28,703 nt of DNA from a virus. Location: the IMG/VR virus record IMGVR_UViG_3300044948_000151, positions 1-28,703 of that record. One strand, given 5' to 3'. The notes under the pieces are model-generated. The model saw only the letters and a list, made by a program, of their open reading frames with translations, searched no databases and had not been told where the DNA came from. This document shows, piece by piece, positions 15,876 through 22,595 of this stretch. Made by a program: the position numbers and the translations under genes. How positions within the stretch are numbered: position 1 is the stretch's first letter; every line of letters starts with the position of its first letter.

Positions 15876-16280
15876 TTAGTCAGGGAACAATGGTTGTTCC
15901 ATAATAGTCATTTCACTCTTATCAGTTAATGCATTTAACCTTTGTGTAATGCTTGGATTGTATTGCCCTACCATACCACCTTCTATTTGGTCAGCACGTA
16001 TAATATCCTTTATATGCGAACAGATTGTACAATAATCGTTGTATCTATTGTCAGTATTATCAAAATAGTGTTTTATGCATCCTTCACTTTTAAATGCAAA
16101 TACTCTAAATCCTTCCATCGTTAAAGGTCTTTCTAATCTCTCATTGTCACTATTACCATCCTTACCTACGAAAACGTGCTTTTTTCTTGGATTAGATTTA
16201 GTTTCTTCTCTATACTTTTCAAATAGTTCGTATAGTTTTTCAGGTGTTTCTATGTATTTTGTTCCTACTGGTCTTGCCAT
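15876..16280 (-). CDS. Terminase small subunit
   Basis: This 134-residue protein begins MARPVGTKYIETPEKLYELF. It has an interrupted helical core and ends with VGQYNPSITQRLNALTDKSE, a pattern typical of DNA-packaging gp3-type small terminases in Bacteroidota phages. The small subunit would recognise the packaging site and deliver DNA to the large subunit encoded next. Its start lies one base past the stop of the DUF3310-type gene. The last codons form a palindrome (15884-15900). Confidence 0.85.
   Translation of the reverse strand: MARPVGTKYIETPEKLYELFEKYREETKSNPRKKHVFVGKDGNSDNERLERPLTMEGFRVFAFKSEGCIKHYFDNTDNRYNDYCTICSHIKDIIRADQIEGGMVGQYNPSITQRLNALTDKSEMTIMEQPLFPD
15884..15900. repeat. Perfect inverted repeat at the end of the small terminase gene
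   Basis: GGAACAA and TTGTTCC flank a three-base centre. It lies in the last codons of the small terminase gene, near the junction with the large subunit gene, where packaging sites are often found. No T-run follows directly on the minus strand, so it is not a standard terminator. Confidence 0.4.
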
Positions 16281-16281
16281 T

Positions 16282-16494
16282 TTATTTCTTTTTTAAATTA
16301 GTTATCTCACGTTGTAAGTAGAATAATGCTTTTTCAAGGTCTTGTATTTTGTCATCCTTTTTACCTGCTCTCAATATGTATTTGATTGCGTTTCCGAGCA
16401 TAAAGTTTAGTTCATAGTGTTCTATTACTTTAATTGGTTCAAACATATTGTTTACTCCTCCGTAATGTTGAGGATGATTAACGTATTCTTTCAT
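16282..16494 (-). CDS. DUF3310-family protein
   Basis: This 70-residue protein contains VNHPQHYGG at residues 5-13, IKVIEHYELNFMLGNAIKYILRAGKKDD and DLEKALFYLQRE. These are the hallmarks of DUF3310, a small helical phage family related to the domain in T7 gp1.7. It overlaps the methyltransferase stop by four bases and ends one base before the small terminase gene. A nucleotide-metabolism link is known for T7 gp1.7 but untested for this short form. Confidence 0.85.
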   Translation of the reverse strand: MKEYVNHPQHYGGVNNMFEPIKVIEHYELNFMLGNAIKYILRAGKKDDKIQDLEKALFYLQREITNLKKK

Positions 16495-17021
16495 ATTGCT
16501 TCGTATATTCTTGTCCAGGTTGTTGGCACGTTAATATTTTTGATTAGTTTATATCCAAGTTTTTCAAATAGTTGATTCCACTCTTCTTCTGTTTTTATAT
16601 TAATATGACCCCATTCAGCATCTCCATCTGTCTTGTTAGGTGTTGAACTAAATAATATATTTTTAGGTTTTATTTTCTTAAATAGTGCTTTTAATTCTTT
16701 ATCACTCATATGCTCTGCAACTTCTATAAACACAAGCAAGTCAGTTGTGATTGGTTTAGGCAATACTACTAAATGTGGTAAGTTTTCTGCCATATAATCA
16801 CGATGTGCTTCAAAATACTCATAGCATACAATGTTGAATCCTTTATTGTAAAAAGAGTTACTATATGCGCCAACTCCTGCACCATAATCTAATACTGACT
16901 CAAATGTTATCTCTTTTGCTATTGCATCAACTGTTGCATCACATAAGTTTATAAAGTCTTGATTAAATGGACTTATTCCCATTTTTAATTCTGCTTCTAA
17001 AAATTCTTTGTCGGTTATCAT
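16491..17021 (-). CDS. SAM-dependent class I methyltransferase
   Basis: This 176-residue protein has the SAM-binding loop LDYGAGVGAY at residues 44-53, an acidic residue after strand two (CYEYFEAH, about 75-82), and the strand-four region LLVFIEVAEHMSD near 105-117. These fit a Rossmann-fold methyltransferase of the Methyltransf_11/23 type. No N6-adenine DPPY or C5-cytosine PC motif is visible, so it is not an evident DNA methyltransferase. It lies in a coupled run behind a glycosyltransferase and may modify a sugar or other small molecule. The substrate is unknown. Confidence 0.8.
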   Translation of the reverse strand: MITDKEFLEAELKMGISPFNQDFINLCDATVDAIAKEITFESVLDYGAGVGAYSNSFYNKGFNIVCYEYFEAHRDYMAENLPHLVVLPKPITTDLLVFIEVAEHMSDKELKALFKKIKPKNILFSSTPNKTDGDAEWGHINIKTEEEWNQLFEKLGYKLIKNINVPTTWTRIYEAI

Positions 17022-17344
17022 TTTTTTCTATTTTGGTATAAGTTTCTTCTTGTGTGTTCTTTTTCTATTACTTCTTCTATTGTTATTTGTTTTGGATTAT
17101 CTAACTCGTATTTGTTTACGAATCTTACCATATTTTTCATTGCTTGAATCATACACCCTTGACAATCGCCAGACCTGATACCCGTTATTTCTTGACTGTA
17201 TTCTTTTATTCTAATTAATTGATAGTTTGTTCCACACCAAGAACTTTCTTTATCAAATATTTTTAATAGTTCAAGTATAGTAAATCTTTCATCTGCTAAC
17301 AATCCACCTTGCATCTCATTGTAAATCTCTTCGTATCTTCTCAT
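17018..17344 (-). CDS. Hypothetical protein with conserved cysteines
   Basis: This 108-residue, mostly helical protein has a cysteine in SSWCGTNY, and a CQGC pair in GDCQGCMIQAMKNMVRFVNKY around residues 60-80. The close CxxC could bind metal or form a redox pair. It overlaps the methyltransferase start by four bases (ATGA) and follows the membrane protein gene by two bases, so it belongs to the same transcript. I do not recognise a family. Confidence 0.75.
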   Translation of the reverse strand: MRRYEEIYNEMQGGLLADERFTILELLKIFDKESSWCGTNYQLIRIKEYSQEITGIRSGDCQGCMIQAMKNMVRFVNKYELDNPKQITIEEVIEKEHTRRNLYQNRKK

Positions 17345-17346
17345 AA

Positions 17347-17577
17347 TTAAAATTTAAATAATAATCGTTTTAATATTATTGAACCATAAGCACCATATCC
17401 TGCATAAGCAAATGGTTCTGCATAAGTTTGCAAATTGAAAACATAAGTCACTACACACACCCAAAAGGTTAGGCATACTATACAGTTTAATGGTTTAAAA
17501 TCTAACCACTTTGGGAATTGAGTAAGTGAAAAGAATGACACAAAGACCATCGCTATTCCTATTGCTATTATTATCAT
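17347..17577 (-). CDS. Small membrane protein with CxxC
   Basis: This 76-residue protein has two or three hydrophobic segments: an N-terminal one (IIIAIGIAMVFVSFFSL), a middle one (NCIVCLTFWVCVVTYVF) and a weaker one near the Gly/Tyr-rich C-terminus. The middle segment starts with CIVC. A membrane location is likely. It overlaps the glycosyltransferase end by an ATGA junction, suggesting coupled expression. I do not recognise a family. A role with the glycosyltransferase at the envelope is possible; a holin-like role is less likely because it is not near a lysin. Confidence 0.72.
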   Translation of the reverse strand: MIIIAIGIAMVFVSFFSLTQFPKWLDFKPLNCIVCLTFWVCVVTYVFNLQTYAEPFAYAGYGAYGSIILKRLLFKF

Positions 17578-18680
17578 TTGTTTAATATTTGTTTGTATGC
17601 GTTATATCTTAATTCAGCTATTTTATCAATTGATTGCACCTGGACATCTAAATATAATTGTTCTGCAAGGTCTTCTATCATATTTGGATTACGAATTAGC
17701 TTTACCATTTGTTTGTACCAATCGTGTTTGTTCTTTGCAATTAAGCAATTCTTATCAGTTAGTAAAGTATTGTATGGATGAACATCACTTACGATGACTG
17801 CTTTCTTTTTGAATCCTGCTTCCAATAGTTTTAGGTTTGATTTCATATTATTGAAACGATTATTCTTCAATGGTATCAAAGCCACGTTTATCTTGTCGTA
17901 AAAGAATGCATAGTTATGTACATCTGTACTCGGAAATATTTCAAAGTTATTTTCATTTGCTTTACCTTTACAAGACAGCACACCTAACATTGCTTCACTT
18001 TCTCCATCTCCTTTTGCATAGCCTCCGTAAATCATCTTAAACTCATCCTTATATCTATAATCCGTGTATAGTGCTAATAAGCTATCGTGCATAAGCATAA
18101 TATCTTCAAAGTGTGTTATGCTTCCACTCCAACCAAATACTGCTTTCAAATCGCTTTGAAATGGTTTAGGTTCAAATTGTGCAAAGTCTGGTAATCCGTT
18201 TGGTATTATGTAAGTTTCTTTCTTACCGAATTCTTTTGTTATCTCATCAGCTAAAACTTGGTGAGTACAGGTAATTACATCAGCATATCTAATTGAATCT
18301 TTTACATCTGCCCCAATTCCATCTCTTTTTGATACATTGTAAAGTATGTGATTTGTTGGAAGTAAGAAGTCATCATCCATATCAAGAACGAATTTAACTC
18401 CTGCTTTCTTTACCTTCTCTGCTACTTTTTTTGATTCTAATATTTTTGACATCGTTCTATTACCGACAACTAAATCAAATCGTTGAATAAATTCAATTGA
18501 ATCTACACCATCTATTTCATTTGAATCAATATCACCTACTTGATGTAATTCAACATCATCTGAATATTTAAACAATGCTCTGTGTGGATTAAGCAAACGA
18601 TGATAATCAACTCCGTTTAATGTTGACTTTTCACCTGGCTTTGTTTCCGTGTAACTTGGTATTAGAACTAATATTTTCAT
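17574..18680 (-). CDS. Glycosyltransferase, GT-B type (GT4-like)
   Basis: This 368-residue protein has GT-B layout. The N-terminal domain ends with KFVLDMDDDFLL (about 97-107), and a hinge follows near ADVITCTHQVLADEI. The junction IIPNGLPDF (158-166), the sugar-nucleotide domain start FGWSGSITHFED (182-193), and NMKSNLKLLEAGFKKKAVIVSD (278-299) are typical of GT4-family enzymes that use nucleotide sugars. It has no signal peptide. It overlaps the sigma factor gene by four bases. In a phage it could glycosylate DNA bases, virion proteins or host surface glycans. The substrate cannot be read from the sequence. Confidence 0.85.
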   Translation of the reverse strand: MKILVLIPSYTETKPGEKSTLNGVDYHRLLNPHRALFKYSDDVELHQVGDIDSNEIDGVDSIEFIQRFDLVVGNRTMSKILESKKVAEKVKKAGVKFVLDMDDDFLLPTNHILYNVSKRDGIGADVKDSIRYADVITCTHQVLADEITKEFGKKETYIIPNGLPDFAQFEPKPFQSDLKAVFGWSGSITHFEDIMLMHDSLLALYTDYRYKDEFKMIYGGYAKGDGESEAMLGVLSCKGKANENNFEIFPSTDVHNYAFFYDKINVALIPLKNNRFNNMKSNLKLLEAGFKKKAVIVSDVHPYNTLLTDKNCLIAKNKHDWYKQMVKLIRNPNMIEDLAEQLYLDVQVQSIDKIAELRYNAYKQILNK

Positions 18681-19180
18681 TTCTTTAATACTTTTGAATA
18701 TTCTTTTATTCTGTTTTTTGCTTTGCGTAAAGTTTCGTAGCTGATGCCTGTTGCTCTATGCACTTTTGATAGTGTTCCAAGTTCGTTGTAGTGTAGTAGT
18801 ATTCGGTTATCCATCTCATCTAACTCAAGCATAAACTCTTCTATGCTTTGAAGGTCTACATTGTAGCCTATTTCTTCTTCTTCTAACACCTCATCTATTG
18901 CTTCTTGATGTGTATCTTCTTTAGAATAGATGTATCCGTAATCCTCGTATTTATAAATTATGTATCCTAACTTACCTTGTTTTGATATTATGTTCCGTGC
19001 CACACAAAAAAACCAAAAAGACAAATGCTCTCTGGTTGGTAATCGGTCTTCAGAAATAGTCAATATTTGCTCACATACTTCCTGAAAAATATCCTCGCAA
19101 TATTTCTTGTTTATTTTAAAGCAGGTAGTTCTAAAACTTTCGTTGCTTAAAATATGTTCTATTATTTCGTTGCGTTTCAC
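18677..19180 (-). CDS. Sigma-70-family RNA polymerase sigma factor-like protein
   Basis: This 167-residue protein resembles a small ECF-type sigma factor. Residues 28-66 (CEDIFQEVCEQIL, then FWFFCVARNIISKQGK) match region 2. After an acidic linker, residues 118-163 (LELDEMDNRILLHY, then VHRATGISYETLRKAKNRIKEY) form a region 4 helix-turn-helix. The start is GTG at 19180: no better ATG exists, and the frame begins just past a terminator-like hairpin. By position at the head of the terminase/structural cluster it could redirect host polymerase to late promoters. Promoter specificity is inference. Confidence 0.8.
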   Translation of the reverse strand: MKRNEIIEHILSNESFRTTCFKINKKYCEDIFQEVCEQILTISEDRLPTREHLSFWFFCVARNIISKQGKLGYIIYKYEDYGYIYSKEDTHQEAIDEVLEEEEIGYNVDLQSIEEFMLELDEMDNRILLHYNELGTLSKVHRATGISYETLRKAKNRIKEYSKVLKK

Positions 19181-19192
19181 AATTTTTTAAAT

Positions 19193-19220
19193 AAAAAAAA
19201 GCACCATATATTTGATGCTT
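19193..19220 (-). terminator. Terminator-like hairpin between early and late blocks
   Basis: On the minus strand AAGCATC and GGTGCTT form a seven-pair stem with one G-T pair and an eight-base loop. The T-run extends to 19193. The sigma gene GTG lies only 12 bases further, so read-through or anti-termination would control its expression. Confidence 0.65.
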
Positions 19221-19228
19221 CAAAAATA
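19221..19228 (-). promoter_or_regulatory. Weak candidate -7 element before the sigma gene
   Basis: The minus strand reads TATTTTTG, matching the Bacteroidota TAnnTTTG element. No TTG lies at a suitable distance (17-23) upstream, and the expected start would fall in the following hairpin, so support is weak. Confidence 0.25.
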
Positions 19229-19268
19229 GATGTAATTCTATTTTATATTTTCCACAAGTTATCAACTA

Positions 19269-19712
19269 TTATATTGATACTTTTTCTATACTTCTTCCAC
19301 TGCCATAGCATTCAAAACATATACCTTCGCAATAGTAATTAAATGCTTGTATTGTACCTTTACCATTGCATCTTGTGCATTCGCATCCTTGTGTAAATTG
19401 CTCACCAATATAAACTTTATTTTCATTTAAAATTTTACCAACAAATCTTAATATTTCGTTTTCAGATATTTTGCCTTCAAAATAGTTTACATACTTTTTA
19501 CCAAATCCTTTGACTTCAATATTAAATTTAAATAAAGAACCATTTTCATTTTTAAACTTTGGATTAGTCCAAATTCTACCTTGCTCTTGTATTGCAATTT
19601 TAAGATAGCCATTGTCTATGCATTTATTAATTGACCTTGTAATGCTACTTCTATTGTCAGAATCACAAGACCTATTTGCTTTATCTAAAATTTGTTTGAT
19701 GTAATTTTCCAT
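19269..19712 (-). CDS. DnaJ-like zinc-finger protein
   Basis: This 147-residue protein ends with CECTRCNGKGTIQAF then CFECYGSGRS (about 109-142). These are two CxxCxGxG-type repeats as in the DnaJ central zinc-finger domain, with an additional cysteine in between. There is no J-domain HPD motif, so it is not a full DnaJ. The N-terminal half is charged and mixed alpha/beta (ILRFVGKILNENKVYIGE). Zinc binding is likely. Function is unknown. It is the last gene before the terminator at 19193-19220. Confidence 0.7.
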   Translation of the reverse strand: MENYIKQILDKANRSCDSDNRSSITRSINKCIDNGYLKIAIQEQGRIWTNPKFKNENGSLFKFNIEVKGFGKKYVNYFEGKISENEILRFVGKILNENKVYIGEQFTQGCECTRCNGKGTIQAFNYYCEGICFECYGSGRSIEKVSI

Positions 19713-19753
19713 TTTATAAATGCAGTTGGTTGGATGCTGCTCCCCATTTAAAT

Positions 19754-20056
19754 TTAGTCTTCTATACCATCTTGGTTAAACATATGAATAAAATCTTTTG
19801 GCATTTTTTTAGCACAAGAGTTACCTATATAAAAATAACCTTGTGTTTCCCAACCATATTTCATTGCATCCTTATCTGTTTTAATTGATTTATGCATTGC
19901 CATCCAATTTGTGTTCATATGAACCATTTTAGCTTCTCCCTCTTTTAATTGTTTGCCACAACATTCGCACATATCTGCTGCCCAACCATTTTTCTCAATG
20001 TTTCTTTCTTTCATTGGACTTACATACAAGTCAGTTTCTAATTTAAAATTTTCCAT
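19754..20056 (-). CDS. Hypothetical zinc-binding-like protein
   Basis: This 100-residue protein has CECCGKQLKEGE (about 30-41), a following HMNTNW, and a lone Cys in YIGNSCAKKMP. These could ligate zinc in a treble-clef-like site. I do not recognise a family. The gene follows a 98-base AT-rich gap holding a candidate -7 element (20080-20087), so it may begin a transcript. Confidence 0.72.
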   Translation of the reverse strand: MENFKLETDLYVSPMKERNIEKNGWAADMCECCGKQLKEGEAKMVHMNTNWMAMHKSIKTDKDAMKYGWETQGYFYIGNSCAKKMPKDFIHMFNQDGIED

Positions 20057-20079
20057 TTTTTTTGTTGTTAATTGTTTGA

Positions 20080-20087
20080 CAAAAGTA
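20080..20087 (-). promoter_or_regulatory. Candidate Bacteroidota -7 element
   Basis: The minus strand reads TACTTTTG, matching TAnnTTTG, 24 bases before ATG 20056 in a gene-free gap. No clear TTG -33 element is present at 17-23 bases upstream. Confidence 0.35.
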
Positions 20088-20154
20088 TAATAACTTTTTT
20101 AATAAAAAAATTAATACTAATATATTTTTACAATTATTTTATAACTAACACATT

Positions 20155-20568
20155 TTAAGTTAAATAAAATTTATTTACTATTATTGCTTTTGATTCATTT
20201 AGCAAATAAACACCTTTATTTATCTTATCCTTATTCTCAAATTCAGTAGTTTTACTGCAAAATAATTCAGATGGTTTTGGAAGTATTAAGTCATTTAATA
20301 AGAATAAATAATTACCTTGAATATCTTCAACATAATAAAACTTTAAACATTCATACTCCATAAGTTTTTCATACTTATAAATCTCAAGCAGTTTGCTATA
20401 ATAGTAATCGTGTCTTTGCTTTAATTCTATTATGCAGTCATAGCCTTTTGGTGTTAATCCTTTGCCATCATAATGCTCATAGCTTCCACCTGTCCATTCT
20501 AATTGCCAACCATCTTTATTAAACTTATTAATTACCTGCTTCTCCCAATCATCTTTATCTATACTCAT
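20155..20568 (-). CDS. PD-(D/E)XK nuclease-like protein
   Basis: This 137-residue protein has a conserved-looking core: HYDGKGLTPKGYDCIIELKQR around residues 28-49, where Asp, then Glu-x-Lys, may form a PD-(D/E)XK metal site. A helix follows (YYYSKLLEIYKYEKLMEY). The size suits a small nuclease or Holliday-junction-resolving enzyme. It overlaps the upstream coiled-coil gene by four bases and lies next to the helicase, consistent with DNA metabolism. The nuclease call is moderate; active-site geometry is not verified. Confidence 0.5.
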   Translation of the reverse strand: MSIDKDDWEKQVINKFNKDGWQLEWTGGSYEHYDGKGLTPKGYDCIIELKQRHDYYYSKLLEIYKYEKLMEYECLKFYYVEDIQGNYLFLLNDLILPKPSELFCSKTTEFENKDKINKGVYLLNESKAIIVNKFYLT

Positions 20569-20960
20569 AATTTATCTATTTTATTTAATACTTCTACTTT
20601 TTTCTCCAGTTCAGCTATCCTGTGAATAAATACATACTGCTCTTTTTGTAATCTTTTTGACTTCGCACGATACAATACATTTTCATAATTAAACTTTGCG
20701 AATACTCTTGCGTTAAACTCTTGCATTCTGTAAAGTGTTTCAAGATGCTTTAAACCGTTTTCTTTTTGTGTCCCTTGTGACTTTATCACCTTTAACTCAA
20801 ACTGCTCTATAAACGCATTAAACTCCCAAAAATCAAAGAATAAATCTTTATTGTAGTTATCTGAACCAAATAATGAGAAATATTTATTTATCTCCATTAG
20901 TAAGTTCTTATATTCAATTGTCCTAATATTTTGAATTGCTTTGTATTCTTGAAATGTCAT
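20565..20960 (-). CDS. Hypothetical helical protein
   Basis: This 131-residue protein is rich in Lys, Glu and aromatic residues and almost wholly helical, with a probable coiled coil in the C-terminal 25 residues (HRIAELEKKVEVLNKIDKL). The start overlaps the helicase stop by one base. No family was recognised. A helper of the helicase is possible by position only. A consensus DnaA-box-like sequence lies inside the gene (20621-20629). Confidence 0.75.
   Translation of the reverse strand: MTFQEYKAIQNIRTIEYKNLLMEINKYFSLFGSDNYNKDLFFDFWEFNAFIEQFELKVIKSQGTQKENGLKHLETLYRMQEFNARVFAKFNYENVLYRAKSKRLQKEQYVFIHRIAELEKKVEVLNKIDKL
20621..20629 (-). promoter_or_regulatory. DnaA-box-like sequence
   Basis: The minus strand reads TTATTCACA, a full match to the consensus TTATNCACA. 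It is single and inside a coding region, so it may be chance. Confidence 0.25.
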
Positions 20961-21931
20961 TAGAATGGTATATTGTTTTGATAAAATGAATCTACTTTTG
21001 ATTTGTTATTGTCTATGTTATTAAAAGGTGTAGCTATGTATCGCTGATATCCTTCAAACTCTTCATAGTAAGCATTCTTTATTAAATCAAAACCAAGTGC
21101 AAACCTACCTTTTGTTCCTACAATCTTTGGTTTTGCTTTCCTAATATCTATATCCACAATGTTTGATTGTATAAAGTTTCCATTATGCTCTATGTAATTA
21201 CGATGGATGCAGATTAAACTTTGTGCTTTTGCATACCATACTGAACCACCTTCTATTTCATCTGGTCTTGGTGCTCTTGGAAACTGTTCTCCTTTCTCTA
21301 CAGTAGGATTCCTTGCGTGGCAAACCATTATGTTGTGGATGTTATGGTATTTAGCAAATCTATTCCACTTTGGCAAAGCATATTTTAAATATTCAGATAT
21401 TAATCCGTTTCCTTTACCTTTTAAATCGTGGTCTAAATCATTCCAATTATCTATTACTGCCAAATTACAATTATAAAGTTTCTTTGCTTCTTTGACATAT
21501 TCAAACCATTGTTCAAAAGATATACCTGCTTCATCGTTTCCTTCTATGACTGTAAAGTAATCTTGAATAAAAGTTTTTGCATTGTATAATTCTTTTTCGC
21601 TAATATAGTTCTTATGTGCTTTGTTCATAGACTTGCCAGTTAAGCAATGAATAAGTTCACAATATATTTCAGCAGCAGTTCCTGTTTCAGGTGAATAGAT
21701 AATAGGTCTCATACCATAATTAACAACCATTGATATTAGTAGCTGATACATAAATTGAGACTTACCACTTGTAGGATGTCCGTACAAAATAGTAGTGTTA
21801 CCAAGTCTTAAGTTATAATGGTTTCTTGCACCTTCAAAACCTATAAAATGACCTGCTCTCATTCCATTCTCGTATAAATCCATAAATTCAGAATTTACTT
21901 TTTTGTCGTTTATTTTTAAGATGTTTACCAT
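20960..21931 (-). CDS. DnaB-type replicative helicase / RecA-fold ATPase
   Basis: This 323-residue protein has Walker A GHPTSGKS at residues 51-58 and Walker B LAVID at 157-161. A sensor-like HARNP follows near 206-210, and EIEGGSVWYAKAQSLICIHR (about 226-245) is typical of the DnaB/Twinkle C-terminal motor. The usual DnaB N-terminal domain is absent, since only about 45 residues precede the motor. It would unwind DNA ahead of the replication fork. It overlaps the initiator-like gene by seven bases, matching the initiator-helicase pair of many phages. All core motifs are intact. Confidence 0.88.
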   Translation of the reverse strand: MVNILKINDKKVNSEFMDLYENGMRAGHFIGFEGARNHYNLRLGNTTILYGHPTSGKSQFMYQLLISMVVNYGMRPIIYSPETGTAAEIYCELIHCLTGKSMNKAHKNYISEKELYNAKTFIQDYFTVIEGNDEAGISFEQWFEYVKEAKKLYNCNLAVIDNWNDLDHDLKGKGNGLISEYLKYALPKWNRFAKYHNIHNIMVCHARNPTVEKGEQFPRAPRPDEIEGGSVWYAKAQSLICIHRNYIEHNGNFIQSNIVDIDIRKAKPKIVGTKGRFALGFDLIKNAYYEEFEGYQRYIATPFNNIDNNKSKVDSFYQNNIPF

Positions 21932-22593
21932 ATGATATTTTTTTCAGCTATTTTGTTTTCTACTTTATTAAACTTCTTGTCATTAGTTGACCAAGTAATT
22001 AATCTCTTGTCAACTTCAAATGTTTTTTCCAAACTCATTTTTGTTTTACCCTTGTCATCTTTTTCAGACCAGTATCTATAAAATGAATTCAATATATCTT
22101 TTGAATATGTTTCTTTAAACTTTGATAATTCTTCTACAAATTCTTTATCAGAACATTTTTTATAATTAAATAAAATTTTTGGTAATAAATATTCTTCTTG
22201 TTCTTCTTCTTGTTCTTCTTCTTCTTTGCTTGGTTTCGCTAAAGGTTCGCTAAGCGTTCGGTTAGCGTTCGCTTTAATTCGCTTTGCTTCCGCTCCTTTT
22301 TTACCATTTTCACTATTTACTTTTGAAATATGACCCGCATCAATTAATTGCTCATCTAAAAAGCTAATACTAATATTACCATCAATAACAGTAAAAAATC
22401 TATCAATTAAATTATCTACAATAATTGTTTTATATCTTTTGTTTATATCCTGAAGGCTTAATTTGCCATCTCTTTGCCAGTATAAAGCACAAATATTAAT
22501 AAATAAACCTTGCGTACTTAATTCTTCATACACAATATCACCTGTAAGCCACTCGGTAGCTACAAATTTAAAAAATGGAAAGTTCTTTGCCAT
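21925..22593 (-). CDS. Replication initiator / helicase loader-like protein with internal origin repeats
   Basis: This 222-residue protein has an N-terminal winged-helix-like domain (residues 1-95: FPFFKFVATEWLTGDI, then FINICALYWQRDGKLSL) of the type seen in DUF4373 / Lin1244-like replication proteins. A flexible linker (100-136) ends in a Glu/Gln run (KEEEEQEEEQEE). A helical C-terminal domain follows (150-200: EFVELLS-like, FKETYSKDILNSFYRYW). The layout matches phage O-type initiators and DnaD-like loaders. The linker DNA carries 11-bp repeats (22235-22283). It precedes the helicase gene by a seven-base overlap. The initiator role is inferred from domain layout, partner gene and repeats. 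Confidence 0.72.
   Translation of the reverse strand: MAKNFPFFKFVATEWLTGDIVYEELSTQGLFINICALYWQRDGKLSLQDINKRYKTIIVDNLIDRFFTVIDGNISISFLDEQLIDAGHISKVNSENGKKGAEAKRIKANANRTLSEPLAKPSKEEEEQEEEQEEYLLPKILFNYKKCSDKEFVEELSKFKETYSKDILNSFYRYWSEKDDKGKTKMSLEKTFEVDKRLITWSTNDKKFNKVENKIAEKNIIW
22157..22228. other. Candidate DNA-unwinding tract next to the iterons
   Basis: Beside the iterons toward the helicase gene, the minus strand has a nearly pure purine tract (22196-22228). Toward the gene end a strongly AT-rich stretch follows (22157-22195). An asymmetric, easily melted region beside initiator repeats resembles the lambda ori arrangement. It is coding sequence, so amino-acid bias may explain part of it. 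Confidence 0.45.
22235..22283. repeat. Helically phased iterons, candidate replication origin
   Basis: TTCGCT-type units start at 22235, 22246, 22257 (TTCGGT), 22268 and 22278. The spacing is 11, 11, 11 and 10 bp, about one helical turn. The extended unit is close to GTTCGCTAAGC. The 11-bp period is not a multiple of three, so it is not a protein repeat. The block is an unusually GC-rich island in AT-rich DNA and lies in the linker-coding part of an initiator-like gene, as in lambda O. Confidence 0.7.
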
Positions 22594-22595
22594 AA

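Noticed and set aside
15458-15904. A 148-codon plus-strand frame across the terminase region
   Set aside because: It is opposite the large terminase with intact Walker motifs; the product has no recognisable pattern and no start context.
16651-16662. A sixth copy of the 12-base AT motif
   Set aside because: It lies inside the methyltransferase gene, away from any start, and is best taken as chance in AT-rich sequence.
16491-17021. The methyltransferase as part of a restriction-modification system
   Set aside because: No DPPY or PC-type DNA methyltransferase motif and no restriction enzyme partner were seen; the HNH protein is in a different module.
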